Source: a virus. Taken from it: 56,716 nt of DNA. Both the position numbers and the translations under genes were made by a program. Below the pieces are notes generated by a model. It was not told the origin of the DNA, searched no databases, and saw nothing but the letters and a program-made list of their open reading frames with translations. Below, piece after piece: positions 16,885 through 24,689 of this stretch (the stretch's first letter is position 1; each line of letters begins with the position of its first letter). Location of the stretch: positions 1 through 56,716 of the IMG/VR virus record IMGVR_UViG_3300010403_000026. One strand, given 5' to 3'.

Positions 16885-17687
16885 CAGATCAACCTCGGAA
16901 CGTAAAGAAGCTCGCTGTCCTCATCCAGAACGCTCGTTGCCGGATTCGGGGGAGGGAGGAAGAAACGCAGGTTGTCCTTGTAGGTCGAAATCACATTCGA
17001 GAAGAAATCCTCGGCGTCACGGGCACTGTATTTGAGTCTTGGGCACCTCTGGGAAAGCTGTGGGACTCCACCGAGGTTTGCCTCCATCGGCCAATGGGGG
17101 CCAAGCAAATTGAGCTGACGTGCCCCTTTCTGCTCCAGGGTCCAAAAGCCGATGATGTCCTTCGGTTCGATCATCCAAGGAGGCATCCCGGTGGCGAGAA
17201 GTTCAACCTGATGGTCGAGTAACGCTTTTCGCCACACCACGATGTCGGAGAGCGATCCCCTCATCGGGCCGGAAATTGTCCCGGAGTTGATCCTCAGCGC
17301 CCCGATGGACATCGTGTTCATCCCCGTGGGGGCCGAGGAGTTGGTGTCCGACCCCCTTCCTCCTCCGTCGAGAGTGGACCATCTGGAGGTCGTGCTCTCG
17401 AACACCGCCATCGCGTGGTGCCAGTAGTTGGTTCTGTACCTTGTGGAAGTGACTGAATTTCGCTCCACCGCCGCCGCGTTGGAAACCGCGTTCACGGCCC
17501 CAGCGGTGTTGTTGGAAAGCGAGAGTCCAAGGTAGGGGTTTCCTGCGCTGTTGATCCCCTGAAACCAGACGTTGTGCGCTGCCGTGTCCTCGACGAAAAA
17601 CCAAGCCGAGACGGACAGGCCCAGTTCGAGCTGAGTGACCCCGCCCCGGACCTCCAGATAGTCGTTGGCTCGTTGTTTGAAGTACAT
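16881..17687 (-). CDS. LamG/concanavalin-like lectin-fold protein
   Basis: 268 aa from the ATG at 17687, which overlaps the previous stop (TGATG). Residues about 5-170 follow the LamG jelly-roll pattern: YLEVRGG start, LGLSVSAWFFVED, NPYLGLSLSN, NYWHHAMAVFES, MSIGALRI and GSLSDIVVWRKAL. Such domains bind sugars. The last 90 residues have no match that I can see. As a virion gene it may be a fibre or receptor-binding part. A longer frame extends upstream to 17912 but overlaps the 130-aa gene. Confidence 0.75.
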   Translation of the reverse strand: MYFKQRANDYLEVRGGVTQLELGLSVSAWFFVEDTAAHNVWFQGINSAGNPYLGLSLSNNTAGAVNAVSNAAAVERNSVTSTRYRTNYWHHAMAVFESTTSRWSTLDGGGRGSDTNSSAPTGMNTMSIGALRINSGTISGPMRGSLSDIVVWRKALLDHQVELLATGMPPWMIEPKDIIGFWTLEQKGARQLNLLGPHWPMEANLGGVPQLSQRCPRLKYSARDAEDFFSNVISTYKDNLRFFLPPPNPATSVLDEDSELLYVPRLIW

Positions 17688-18079
17688 CAGGTGTTCAAAA
17701 CGCCCGTGAGGATGTCGGCGGTCCCGACGAGGAAAGACCATGTGGTCGTGCATGACCCCGCGCTCGTGAGCCTCAAGAGCCACTGCCCTCCGGGGATCGT
17801 GATCGAAACCTGATCGGTGGCTGCGGGATTTCGAGCGATCACCCGTGAGTAGGAGGGGACGGTCTCGTAGGTTCCACCTCCATCCGTTGAGCGATAGACG
17901 TTCGCCTCCCACCCGGCGCTATTGGCAGTCGTGTTGGGCTGGAGGCCCTTCACTTCAAAGTTGATCTCGAAGCCGAGGAACGACACCGGGATCGTCAGGT
18001 CGGCGGACTTTGGGAGAACGGTCCCGGAGAGCAGGACAGCGCCCGTGAACGCATGTTGTGGAACAGAAATTGTGGCCAT
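17687..18079 (-). CDS. Virion-region protein with a recoded 5' end
   Basis: A 130-aa protein with beta-rich patterns (VSFLGFEINFEVKG, WLLRLTSAGSC). Its first eight codons (ATG GCC ACA ATT TCT GTT CCA CAA) are AT-rich, while the following ones switch to the G/C-ending codons usual here. The upstream remnant at 18206-18226 reads MATVSTP against MATISVP here. The HTH relic at 18081-18215 lies in between. An AAAGGA ribosome site precedes the ATG. The protein's role is unknown; the neighbours are LamG and glycosyltransferase genes. Confidence 0.68.
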   Translation of the reverse strand: MATISVPQHAFTGAVLLSGTVLPKSADLTIPVSFLGFEINFEVKGLQPNTTANSAGWEANVYRSTDGGGTYETVPSYSRVIARNPAATDQVSITIPGGQWLLRLTSAGSCTTTWSFLVGTADILTGVLNT

Positions 18080-18080
18080 A

Positions 18081-18215
18081 TCAAATCCTTTGGTGTGATT
18101 TTCCGGTCACAATTCTCCAGACCGTGTTCTTTGACACGGAGAACCTTCGCCCTATAGCCGTCAGCCCATTGCCTTCGCTATACAAACGCTTGATTTCACG
18201 CGCTAAGGCGTACTG
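18081..18215 (-). pseudogene. Relic of a homing endonuclease (HTH tail only)
   Basis: An open frame of 44 residues without a start codon. It contains AREIKRLYSEGNGLTAIGRR and FSVSKNTVWRIVTGKSHQRI-stop, the pattern of the helix-turn-helix tail of NUMOD/HNH nucleases (compare 21261-21851 and 13915-14445). The nuclease part is absent: only 148 nt separate the flanking genes. It is a deletion form of the same kind of insertion, still flanked by a dead gene start on one side and a recoded gene start on the other. Confidence 0.75.
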
Positions 18216-18226
18216 ACAGTCGCCAT
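18206..18226 (-). pseudogene. Orphaned 5' end of the 130-aa gene
   Basis: ATG GCG ACT GTC AGT ACG CCT then TAG: MATVSTP-stop. The living gene starts MATISVP, with different codons at every degenerate position (GCG/GCC, ACT/ACA, AGT/TCT, CCT/CCA). The ATG lies two bases after the last codon of the glycosyltransferase gene. The match is short, so its weight comes from the repeated pattern. Confidence 0.6.
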
Positions 18227-18227
18227 G

Positions 18228-18920
18228 TCACACGATCCCTTGGGCGTCCTTGAGTCTGATCGGTTCTACTTTGGGCTTACGGTAATCTTTCAGCGTAATC
18301 GACCTTGTGACAAGGTGCGGGCACTCGATCCGGGCATCCATGTAGGGTTTGATGCCCAGTTTTTTCAGCCTTGTGAAGAACGCCATGTCCTCTCCGGACT
18401 GGCCGATCACGTCGAATGGTTGCTCGTTCAATTCTTCCCTGATCCGGTTGAAGACCCTGCGGCGGACCATCAGGCACCCGCCGCCTGCGGCCGAGACAGT
18501 CTGAAGTGGGAGTGCCTCGTCCCAAGCGCCCAATAGCTGAAACTGGCCCTTGTCGTCCTCGCCGAAGATCACCGGAGGATAAGGCTCTTTCTTGAACTGG
18601 TAGACCCCGCAGAGCACGTCCAGATCGTGCATCTGCATCCGGTCCCACATTCTGACCAGGGTATCGGGTTCCGGTTCATGGTCCGTGTCGAGCATGAGGA
18701 TGAACTCCCCCAGCATCCGTTCCGCCAGTTGGTTTCTGGCCCACGAGTGGAAGGAGAAGTCCGCGTAGTCGAGGTGGATGTACTCCGTGTTGGGGTCGCA
18801 GGCGAAATAGTTCGAGTAGGCGATCAGTTGGCCCCACGCTTTGCAGAACGTGGTCAAGACGGCAGGGACGCCGAACATTCCTGCCAGCGTCCCGATGGGC
18901 TTTCGTCCGAAGATCATCAT
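18228..18920 (-). CDS. Glycosyltransferase, GT-A fold (family 2-like)
   Basis: A 230-aa protein. Residues 55-110 contain a probable nucleotide-sugar site with the LMLDTDHEPEPDTL motif (DTD as the DxD metal-binding motif), a middle SAAGGGCLMVRRRVF typical of acceptor regions, and SGEDMAFFTRLKKLG (the ED motif with the catalytic base). It would move a sugar from a nucleotide donor to a protein or glycan in the cytoplasm. It lies between virion genes, with an overlapping start (18920/18917), so virion modification is likely. Confidence 0.8.
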   Translation of the reverse strand: MMIFGRKPIGTLAGMFGVPAVLTTFCKAWGQLIAYSNYFACDPNTEYIHLDYADFSFHSWARNQLAERMLGEFILMLDTDHEPEPDTLVRMWDRMQMHDLDVLCGVYQFKKEPYPPVIFGEDDKGQFQLLGAWDEALPLQTVSAAGGGCLMVRRRVFNRIREELNEQPFDVIGQSGEDMAFFTRLKKLGIKPYMDARIECPHLVTRSITLKDYRKPKVEPIRLKDAQGIV

Positions 18921-19588
18921 TGCCTCAGTGCAAAAACAGTCGGCCCGTCAATCGAGCCTTCGACGACCGTGAACCCAGCTTTTCCAGTCGTGCTGCCGTC
19001 GAAATTAGCCCCCTGAGACAAATCGGCGAAGACTTTCTCAAGGTTGGTGATCTTCCGGCAGAGAATGGGTTTGACGTTGCTCCACCCCGCGTCCTGAGTG
19101 GTCCCGCCCGTGTTTGATGGAACGTCTGTCAGGGCATCCTGAAGTCCCTGCCAGATTTCCTTCTTGGAGAAGTCGGCGACGTTGACGCCATCGACCTGCT
19201 GAGTGGGGGTTATCAGGGCGATGACGTTCTGCTGGCGCTCCATGATGACGTTCGACCGGCACAGAAAGACGGTCGCGTCGAGCTGAAGGACGGTGGGAAC
19301 CGAGTCCTTGGAGGTCAGCTTCTTCCACTGGATGTTCCCACGGATCAGGGAGCACGGGACCAGCATGTGGTTGGCAAAACAGTCCGTGGCTGGGAATCCG
19401 TTGTACCAGTCGGCGATAAGGTTTGCCGCCGTGCCGTCCGCAGGGTTCGAGTCCTTGATCTGGACCGAGTTCCCATCGACGGTGATGGTGGCCGTGTTAT
19501 TGTTGATGTTGGTGAGCAGCGTGGCTTTCTGGGCGGCGGACAGGGACGCCTGAAGGGTCATGAGGAATTTCCTCAACCAGTCGAGCAT
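18917..19588 (-). CDS. Virion-region protein, unknown family
   Basis: 223 aa starting MLDWLRKFLMTLQASLSAAQK with a strong GGAGG site. The N-terminal 30 residues are helical; the centre carries VTVDGNSVQIKDSN-type strands, and two thirds of the way a WQGLQDALTDV helix. Position after the glycosyltransferase/methyltransferase gene suggests a connector or head-completion part, but no family is seen. Confidence 0.62.
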   Translation of the reverse strand: MLDWLRKFLMTLQASLSAAQKATLLTNINNNTATITVDGNSVQIKDSNPADGTAANLIADWYNGFPATDCFANHMLVPCSLIRGNIQWKKLTSKDSVPTVLQLDATVFLCRSNVIMERQQNVIALITPTQQVDGVNVADFSKKEIWQGLQDALTDVPSNTGGTTQDAGWSNVKPILCRKITNLEKVFADLSQGANFDGSTTGKAGFTVVEGSIDGPTVFALRQ

Positions 19589-19617
19589 AAGTCCTCCGTG
19601 TGGCGATCATCACCCCG

Positions 19618-21207
19618 TTAGGGGGCCATCCTCGCCCGCGCGACCACTCCCCAGCCAGCAAAATTCCCGTAGTCGAGTTCCTGACTTTCGACCAGTTCGA
19701 GGTCGGCATCCCTGAGCCACGATTCGATGACCGACAACGTGATCGGTCGCTCGTGGTAGGCCGACTCACCGGGGGGATACCGCAGTCCTTCAGTCGAATG
19801 CTGAAGGCTGGTGGGACGGTAGTCCTCCGGGCATGTAATGATGATACGACCATTCGGGTTCAGAACGAGCGAGGAATTGCGCAAAACCCTCACCGCGTCC
19901 TCGTCGGTCATGTGCTCCAGGATGTCCCCAAGGACCACGGTGTCGTAGCTAGTGACGGGGAACGGTTCCCTGGCGTCGTGGATCACGTCCGCCTTGGTCT
20001 TCTTGCCCGTCCACGGAATCTCTTCCATGAGGTCCATGTTGGTCCCATGTCTGCCGATGTTGGCCGGATCGTCCGCGCAGCCGACGTTCAGCACCATCCC
20101 TCGAAGATGCTTGAGCTGGAAGGCGAACTGCGCCACGCACAGCCCATCCCAACCGTAGAGCCACGATTCCCACTGATCGACGACCCGCTCCCAGCAGTGA
20201 CGGGAACGGGCCTCAACCATCATCCGTCCCCTGATCTCCTCCTGCGCATTCGGATTGTTCATCAGGGCCACGATCTCCCCTACGAAGTAAGCGCGGATCA
20301 ACTGGTCGTTCGGGTCGCCTTGAATGAAGACACCGTTCAGGACGTTCTCGGCCAGCGCGGCGCGGGGCGAGCAGATCGGGATCGCTCCAAGGGCCTGCGC
20401 CTCCATCGAGGTGATGCAACTGGTTTCATGGAAGTTCGTCGGATAGCACCAGATGGCAGTTTTCATCCACTCCCGGTAAAGCTCGTTCTGGTTCACCCGC
20501 CCGTGCCAGTGGATGCCGGGCTGCTCTAATTGGCCTTCGATTGACTTTTGGACCTCGCCCATCCACGGGTAGCGGTCCTTCAACTTCTCGATGTTGTTGA
20601 ACCCGTAGAAGATGTGAAGTTCGGCGTCCGAGACGAACTCGCGGACCCTTGGGAAGATTCTCAGGAGGGTCTGGAGTCCCCGGTCGGGAGAAGAGGCATA
20701 CATGAGGCGATGGGAATTGCGGTCCTGCGCGGGGACGCTTCTCAGCAGGTCGGTTTTGACACCATTCGACGTGACGACGATCTTCCCCTTCAGGAGCGGA
20801 AGATTCAGCTCCATGTGGCGCTTGTGCCACTCGCACAAAGCCAGCACCTTGTCGATCTTCGGGGCGGTCTCTTCCGTGACCCCACGGGCGATCTCGTCCT
20901 GACACATCAACCAGACGGTTTGCCCTTCCTGCTTGTCCATTTGCGTCAGGCACGACGCATCCCGGTAGATGATCCAAATCCCCTTTTGGGTGAAGTCGGC
21001 CGATTCCAGAGGCTTCCAGACGGTCCCACGCCATTCTCCGGGGCAATCGTCGGGAATCGGGGCGTAGGAGGTGACTTTGTGGCCCCGTCGAGCCAAGCGC
21101 CACGCCATTTCTACCGCGCTCGTTTCAGAGCCTCCTACGCCCCTGATAATCGAAGACCTGTAATCCCATTGCTCAAAAAACACCGGATTGTAGAAAAAAA
21201 AGTTCAA
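19618..21207 (-). CDS. Glycosyltransferase-methyltransferase fusion, recoded start
   Basis: 529 aa when started at the TTG at 21207 (CGGAG upstream), which aligns with the ATG of the orphaned start at 21935. Residues 1-350 are a GT-B-type glycosyltransferase (family 4-like): early GVGGSETS (donor loop), VVTSNGVKTDLL, YASSPDRGLQTLL, HGRVNQNELYREW and FHETSCITSMEAQALG. Residues about 365-529 are a class I methyltransferase: MVLNVGCADDPANIGRH (SAM-binding loop), DVIHDAREPFPV, VVLGDILEHM, IITCPEDYR. The first 28 codons repeat the orphaned start with mostly different synonymous codons. An in-frame ATG at 21255 would add 16 residues. Confidence 0.82.
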   Translation of the reverse strand: MNFFFYNPVFFEQWDYRSSIIRGVGGSETSAVEMAWRLARRGHKVTSYAPIPDDCPGEWRGTVWKPLESADFTQKGIWIIYRDASCLTQMDKQEGQTVWLMCQDEIARGVTEETAPKIDKVLALCEWHKRHMELNLPLLKGKIVVTSNGVKTDLLRSVPAQDRNSHRLMYASSPDRGLQTLLRIFPRVREFVSDAELHIFYGFNNIEKLKDRYPWMGEVQKSIEGQLEQPGIHWHGRVNQNELYREWMKTAIWCYPTNFHETSCITSMEAQALGAIPICSPRAALAENVLNGVFIQGDPNDQLIRAYFVGEIVALMNNPNAQEEIRGRMMVEARSRHCWERVVDQWESWLYGWDGLCVAQFAFQLKHLRGMVLNVGCADDPANIGRHGTNMDLMEEIPWTGKKTKADVIHDAREPFPVTSYDTVVLGDILEHMTDEDAVRVLRNSSLVLNPNGRIIITCPEDYRPTSLQHSTEGLRYPPGESAYHERPITLSVIESWLRDADLELVESQELDYGNFAGWGVVARARMAP

Positions 21208-21260
21208 ATTATCACTCCGCTGGCATTGGATGGACAGAGCAGATTCACTATCCATTCTTA

Positions 21261-21851
21261 ATGGAAGAATTCAAGCCAATACCCGGATATGAAGGCCAAT
21301 ATCAAATCAACTGCAATGGGACGATTCAGTCCTGCAAACAAAGAATTGGGAATAAATGGGAAAACACAAATGAGTGGACGGCCATCTGCTCCAACCGAAA
21401 TAAAACTGGCCACCATGTAATCAGACTGTCTTCGTCCGGAAAACGCCAACAGTTCCTTGTCCATCGGATAGTTTTGACAGTATTTGGTCCACCGATGCCG
21501 TTTGATGGCGCTCTCGGATTGCATAAAGACGACAACCCAGACAATAACCACATCGACAATTTGTACTGGGGAACATCCAAGCAAAACCGCGCCGATGCGA
21601 TGAGGTCCGGACGCGCCTATATTCCAAAAGGAGAAGAAAACGGGAAGTCGATCTTGACCATTGAGCAAGTCAAAGAAATCAAAGAGTTTCCAAAGACACG
21701 AGGATACCGCATAGTCCTTGCGAGCAAGTATGGCGTTACGATTGCCACAATAAAAGACGTTGTTTCTGGCCGATCTTGGGCTGCTGTTGATTGTGAAAAT
21801 CCAGCCCCAAGGACTTACGGAACTGGTCCTGATGCCGGACGGATTCGGTAG
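21261..21851 (+). CDS. HNH homing endonuclease, opposite strand, in a glycosyltransferase gene
   Basis: A 196-aa protein on the strand opposite to all neighbours. NUMOD4 start (MEEFKPIPGYEGQYQINCNG), HNH core (VHRIVLTVFG, LHKDDNPDNNHIDNLYWGT, KQNRADAMRSG) and HTH tail (ILTIEQVKEIKEF, LASKYGVTIATIKDVVSGRS). The stop TAG directly abuts the orphaned 5' end of the glycosyltransferase gene (21852-21935); the recoded replacement start lies beyond its own start. Base use is AT-richer than the surroundings, as expected for a recently acquired element. Confidence 0.92.
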   Translation: MEEFKPIPGYEGQYQINCNGTIQSCKQRIGNKWENTNEWTAICSNRNKTGHHVIRLSSSGKRQQFLVHRIVLTVFGPPMPFDGALGLHKDDNPDNNHIDNLYWGTSKQNRADAMRSGRAYIPKGEENGKSILTIEQVKEIKEFPKTRGYRIVLASKYGVTIATIKDVVSGRSWAAVDCENPAPRTYGTGPDAGRIR

Positions 21852-21935
21852 CTCGGAGCCACCGATTCCGCCTTGGACGGATGAGCGCCAATCCCACTGC
21901 TCGAAGTGGACCGGCGAGTAAAAGAAGAACTGCAT
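21852..21935 (-). pseudogene. Orphaned 5' end of the glycosyltransferase gene
   Basis: ATG at 21935, 28 codons ending GGIGGSE at the HNH stop. The start reads MQFFFYSPVHFEQWDW; the working gene reads LNFFFYNPVFFEQWDY. Nineteen of 28 residues agree, and 13 of those 19 use different synonymous codons (for example TTC/TTT three times, CAG/CAA, CGC/AGG, TCC/TCT, GAG/GAA). It keeps an AAAGGA ribosome site after the 145-aa gene, so it is the native start of the gene, now cut off. Confidence 0.88.
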
Positions 21936-21943
21936 TGGGCGAA

Positions 21944-22381
21944 TTATCCTTTCATGGCCTCCCGGACGCGGGCCTTCAGGCTTTTCTTCTTCCTTCCCAG
22001 TTTGGGGATATTGAGTTCGTCCACCCGCCCGTCCGCCTTGTGGGTCATGGAGCCATCGACAATGTTCAGGTTCCGCTCACGGCAGACGCGCTTCACGTCG
22101 TCTTTCCCGGACACCCATGCCCTCGGATCACCGGGGTACTCAGCCAGTCCGCCGATGTAGACCTTTCCGGTCGTCGAGCCGCCTTTGGCCCTCAGTTCGC
22201 TCGCGAGTGCCTCGCCCTGAATGTTTCCCAGTTTGGTGTTGAACTTGTTGTGCTGGCGATTCGCCATCCCGGCGAACATGGTGGCCTCTGTGGAGATGCT
22301 CGGAGGAGCGCACGAGCTGAACATCTCGCACAGCTTGCAGGATTCTTCGGTGCGGTTTCCGCCGCAGGTTTCGCAGATCAT
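21944..22381 (-). CDS. Small zinc-finger protein after the portal gene
   Basis: 145 aa with an N-terminal CETCGG...CKLC pattern (CxxC, then CxxC within 20 residues), likely a zinc site. The rest is basic with a helical C-terminal end (LGRKKKSLKARVREAM). ATGA overlap with the portal gene. Possibly a head or portal accessory protein; the family is not recognised. Confidence 0.65.
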   Translation of the reverse strand: MICETCGGNRTEESCKLCEMFSSCAPPSISTEATMFAGMANRQHNKFNTKLGNIQGEALASELRAKGGSTTGKVYIGGLAEYPGDPRAWVSGKDDVKRVCRERNLNIVDGSMTHKADGRVDELNIPKLGRKKKSLKARVREAMKG

Positions 22382-24318
22382 TGGGCCACCACGGGTTTCT
22401 TGGAAGCGCCGTTGCTTGAGGGTTTAGGCGGTCCCTTGCCTCCCTCTATAGAGGGAGGTTCAGGCGGCGGGGGAGGCTGGAGCATGTAGCCAGCCGTCTC
22501 CAGATCGTTGCTCTTCCCCCAGTCCGAGATGAGGTTGTTGACCGGCCGCACGTCCCCGGTCTGCTGGGCGTAGGTGTAGAGCGGGGTGAAGAGGTTCTGC
22601 ATCGCGCTCGTGAGGTTGGCGGACTGACGGTCGCGATTCGGCTTCCGCGTCGAACCGGCCTCGATGCGGTACTGGAGCTGACGGGTGATGTCCTCGGAGC
22701 TTCCGTTGGCGATCAGGACTTTCCAGAAGTAGGCCCCTGCGGGTCCGAGGATGGGGAGAACGTCCTGCGGGGTCAGGTGAGTCCTTGCGCAGATGGCTTC
22801 TTTCTTCGCCACTTCCGTCATGGCTTCTTCGACTCTGGTCGCCATGTCGTCAGGACGAATCTTCAACTGGTCGTTCTTGACTTCCGCTTCCGAAGCGGAG
22901 CGGTACTGGTGAGTGGTCCCGCCGTACATGAGTTCCGTCAGACCCACTCGTTTTTCAAACTGCTCACCCACCATCGCGATCACTTTGATGATGTCCTGAT
23001 TCATCTCCGGGTGCTGAAGGAACTGGACGACGGACTTCAAATCCTGTCCGGGAGCATCAGAGACCCCCACTTCCAGAAGGGTCAGGTCCGGCCCGTGAGT
23101 AATGGCTTTCTTGAACTCCTCGTTCATCCCCTTCCGAACAGCAATGAAGTCCCGGCTCGTGACCCGCATCTTGCTGGCGAGGAACGAGTACGCCCAGTTG
23201 AGGAATTTCAATTCACCGATTCCAGCCTTGACATGGCTCATCGGCCACGCCTGTCCGGGGACGGGATGAATCTCGAAGAACGTGCATGGCCATGTCCCGT
23301 CCTTCCAGTACGGGGTCGGCCAGCGGAGTCTTTCGATGACCTCCTGATCGGGTGCGCTTTCGAGGACGTGCGGTGGCAAATTGAGCGGATAGGGGACGTT
23401 CTCAGCCACGGCGAGAAAGACGTAATCCCCATAGGCGTCGAGAGTCGGCCTCAGTCCTTGGGGGATTCCTTCAAGTCGTCCCCCAAGGCCCATCTTGGAG
23501 TAAATCTTCCAGTAAACCAGAAGGTCGGAGGTCGTCCCTTTCTGCTGCCAGTAAGTCGATTTTTGAACGTCTTCCTCGGAAGCCTGATTCAACGACTTCA
23601 GGTTCCCGCTCAGCGAACCCGGCGGGAGTTGATAGTCACGTTCCACCATCCAGACCGGGTGACAGCACCTTCGGTAGATGTACTGGCAGTCTTCCCGGCA
23701 ATCAGCGTCGGGGTCTTGGCCGTAGTTGTTCACCGAGTCGTAGAAGGAACCCGACATCTTCCAGCCGGACTCCGGGACGGTATAGACCTCCGTCCACAGA
23801 ACCCCCATCCCCTTGATAATCATCTCGTCGATGGCGCAGCGGGCGTTGTCCTTCAAGTTGAGTTCGTATGGGGTGAAGTTCAAATACCCTTCGAGAAGTG
23901 CGGCGCGGGCTTTGTCCTGCTGGAGCGCCATGTCGGCTGGCCCTTGGATTGCCTGCATCATCATCTGCGTCATGGGGTCATTGGGATCGCCGTAGAACTC
24001 CGGGGGAATCTGCGGATAGCTCCTTGGGGAGACCATCCGATACGGGTTTTTGTGATAGAGGGACGGGCCGAAGAGTTGCACCATCTCGGCGACCCGGTTG
24101 GACTGCATCCTGAGTCCGGGTTGGGGCCAGTCCTCGTCGTCGGCGAACATTCCAACCGGCTTGCTCTTCGACCCCTGGGTGTAGAGCCAGTCGTAGGGTC
24201 CGTTGAAGAACCGCATCGCCTCGTCGGCGTCGTCCTGAAAGAGCTTCTGCTTGACCTCCTGGGCGGCGCGAATCTTTCTCACCCAGGCGGCGCAGATCGG
24301 CTTCAGAGGATGGTCCAT
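22378..24318 (-). CDS. Portal protein
   Basis: A 646-aa protein, long for a portal. The N-terminal half has the typical mixture of helices with Trp/Pro-rich loops (FNGPYDWLYTQGSK, VAEMVQLFGPSLYHKNPYRM), a central part rich in aromatic residues, and a helical wing/crown part further on (KVIAMVGEQFEKRVGLTEL, then TEVAKKEAICARTHLT). It ends in a Pro-rich stretch. It lies directly after the large terminase and a small gene, as portals do. It forms the ring through which DNA is packaged. No single diagnostic motif is present, so size and position weigh in the call. Confidence 0.82.
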   Translation of the reverse strand: MDHPLKPICAAWVRKIRAAQEVKQKLFQDDADEAMRFFNGPYDWLYTQGSKSKPVGMFADDEDWPQPGLRMQSNRVAEMVQLFGPSLYHKNPYRMVSPRSYPQIPPEFYGDPNDPMTQMMMQAIQGPADMALQQDKARAALLEGYLNFTPYELNLKDNARCAIDEMIIKGMGVLWTEVYTVPESGWKMSGSFYDSVNNYGQDPDADCREDCQYIYRRCCHPVWMVERDYQLPPGSLSGNLKSLNQASEEDVQKSTYWQQKGTTSDLLVYWKIYSKMGLGGRLEGIPQGLRPTLDAYGDYVFLAVAENVPYPLNLPPHVLESAPDQEVIERLRWPTPYWKDGTWPCTFFEIHPVPGQAWPMSHVKAGIGELKFLNWAYSFLASKMRVTSRDFIAVRKGMNEEFKKAITHGPDLTLLEVGVSDAPGQDLKSVVQFLQHPEMNQDIIKVIAMVGEQFEKRVGLTELMYGGTTHQYRSASEAEVKNDQLKIRPDDMATRVEEAMTEVAKKEAICARTHLTPQDVLPILGPAGAYFWKVLIANGSSEDITRQLQYRIEAGSTRKPNRDRQSANLTSAMQNLFTPLYTYAQQTGDVRPVNNLISDWGKSNDLETAGYMLQPPPPPEPPSIEGGKGPPKPSSNGASKKPVVAQ

Positions 24319-24320
24319 GC

Positions 24321-24638
24321 TTATTTCTTCACGAGTTCGTCGATCAGCTTGTTGATCTTCTTGTCCCGGTCGAGCAAGTCCCAGCAGCCTTCGGTGGTTT
24401 CCCTTCTCCGGAGGTCGGGGTCGTCGATGTGGTAAACCCCGTCCCTGGGCTGGCCGTTGAACCGTCCGATGGACAGAACCCAGACTTCGAGCACCCGTCC
24501 GTTCGATGAAGTCACGATGGCGGCGACCGGGTTTTCATCCGAGGGGGAGTGACGCCACAGGACGGTCTGGCCGACCTCCACCGGGGGAGGGGCGAACGGA
24601 GCATTGGCTTTGACGGGCGCTTGGGCTGTTGCGGTCAT
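24321..24638 (-). CDS. Small protein between terminase and portal
   Basis: 105 aa starting MTATAQAPVKANAPFAPPPV with GGAG upstream. After a Pro/Ala-rich start, residues 20-80 form strands with VGQTVLWRHSPSDENPVAAI, like a small SH3-like barrel. It ends in a charged helix. Function unknown. Confidence 0.65.
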   Translation of the reverse strand: MTATAQAPVKANAPFAPPPVEVGQTVLWRHSPSDENPVAAIVTSSNGRVLEVWVLSIGRFNGQPRDGVYHIDDPDLRRRETTEGCWDLLDRDKKINKLIDELVKK

Positions 24639-24689
24639 GGGAATCTCCTTTGGTGAAATCGTAGCGGAAACACAGGGCCTTTGCGAGCC

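Noticed and set aside
16881-17912. Longer 343-residue version of the LamG frame
   Set aside because: The added part is a shadow of the 130-aa gene. The ATG at 17687 overlaps the previous stop in the usual way.
21258-21935. Long minus-strand frame over the HNH gene, 225 residues
   Set aside because: Only its first 28 codons are real (orphaned glycosyltransferase start). The rest is the antisense of a well-supported HNH gene.
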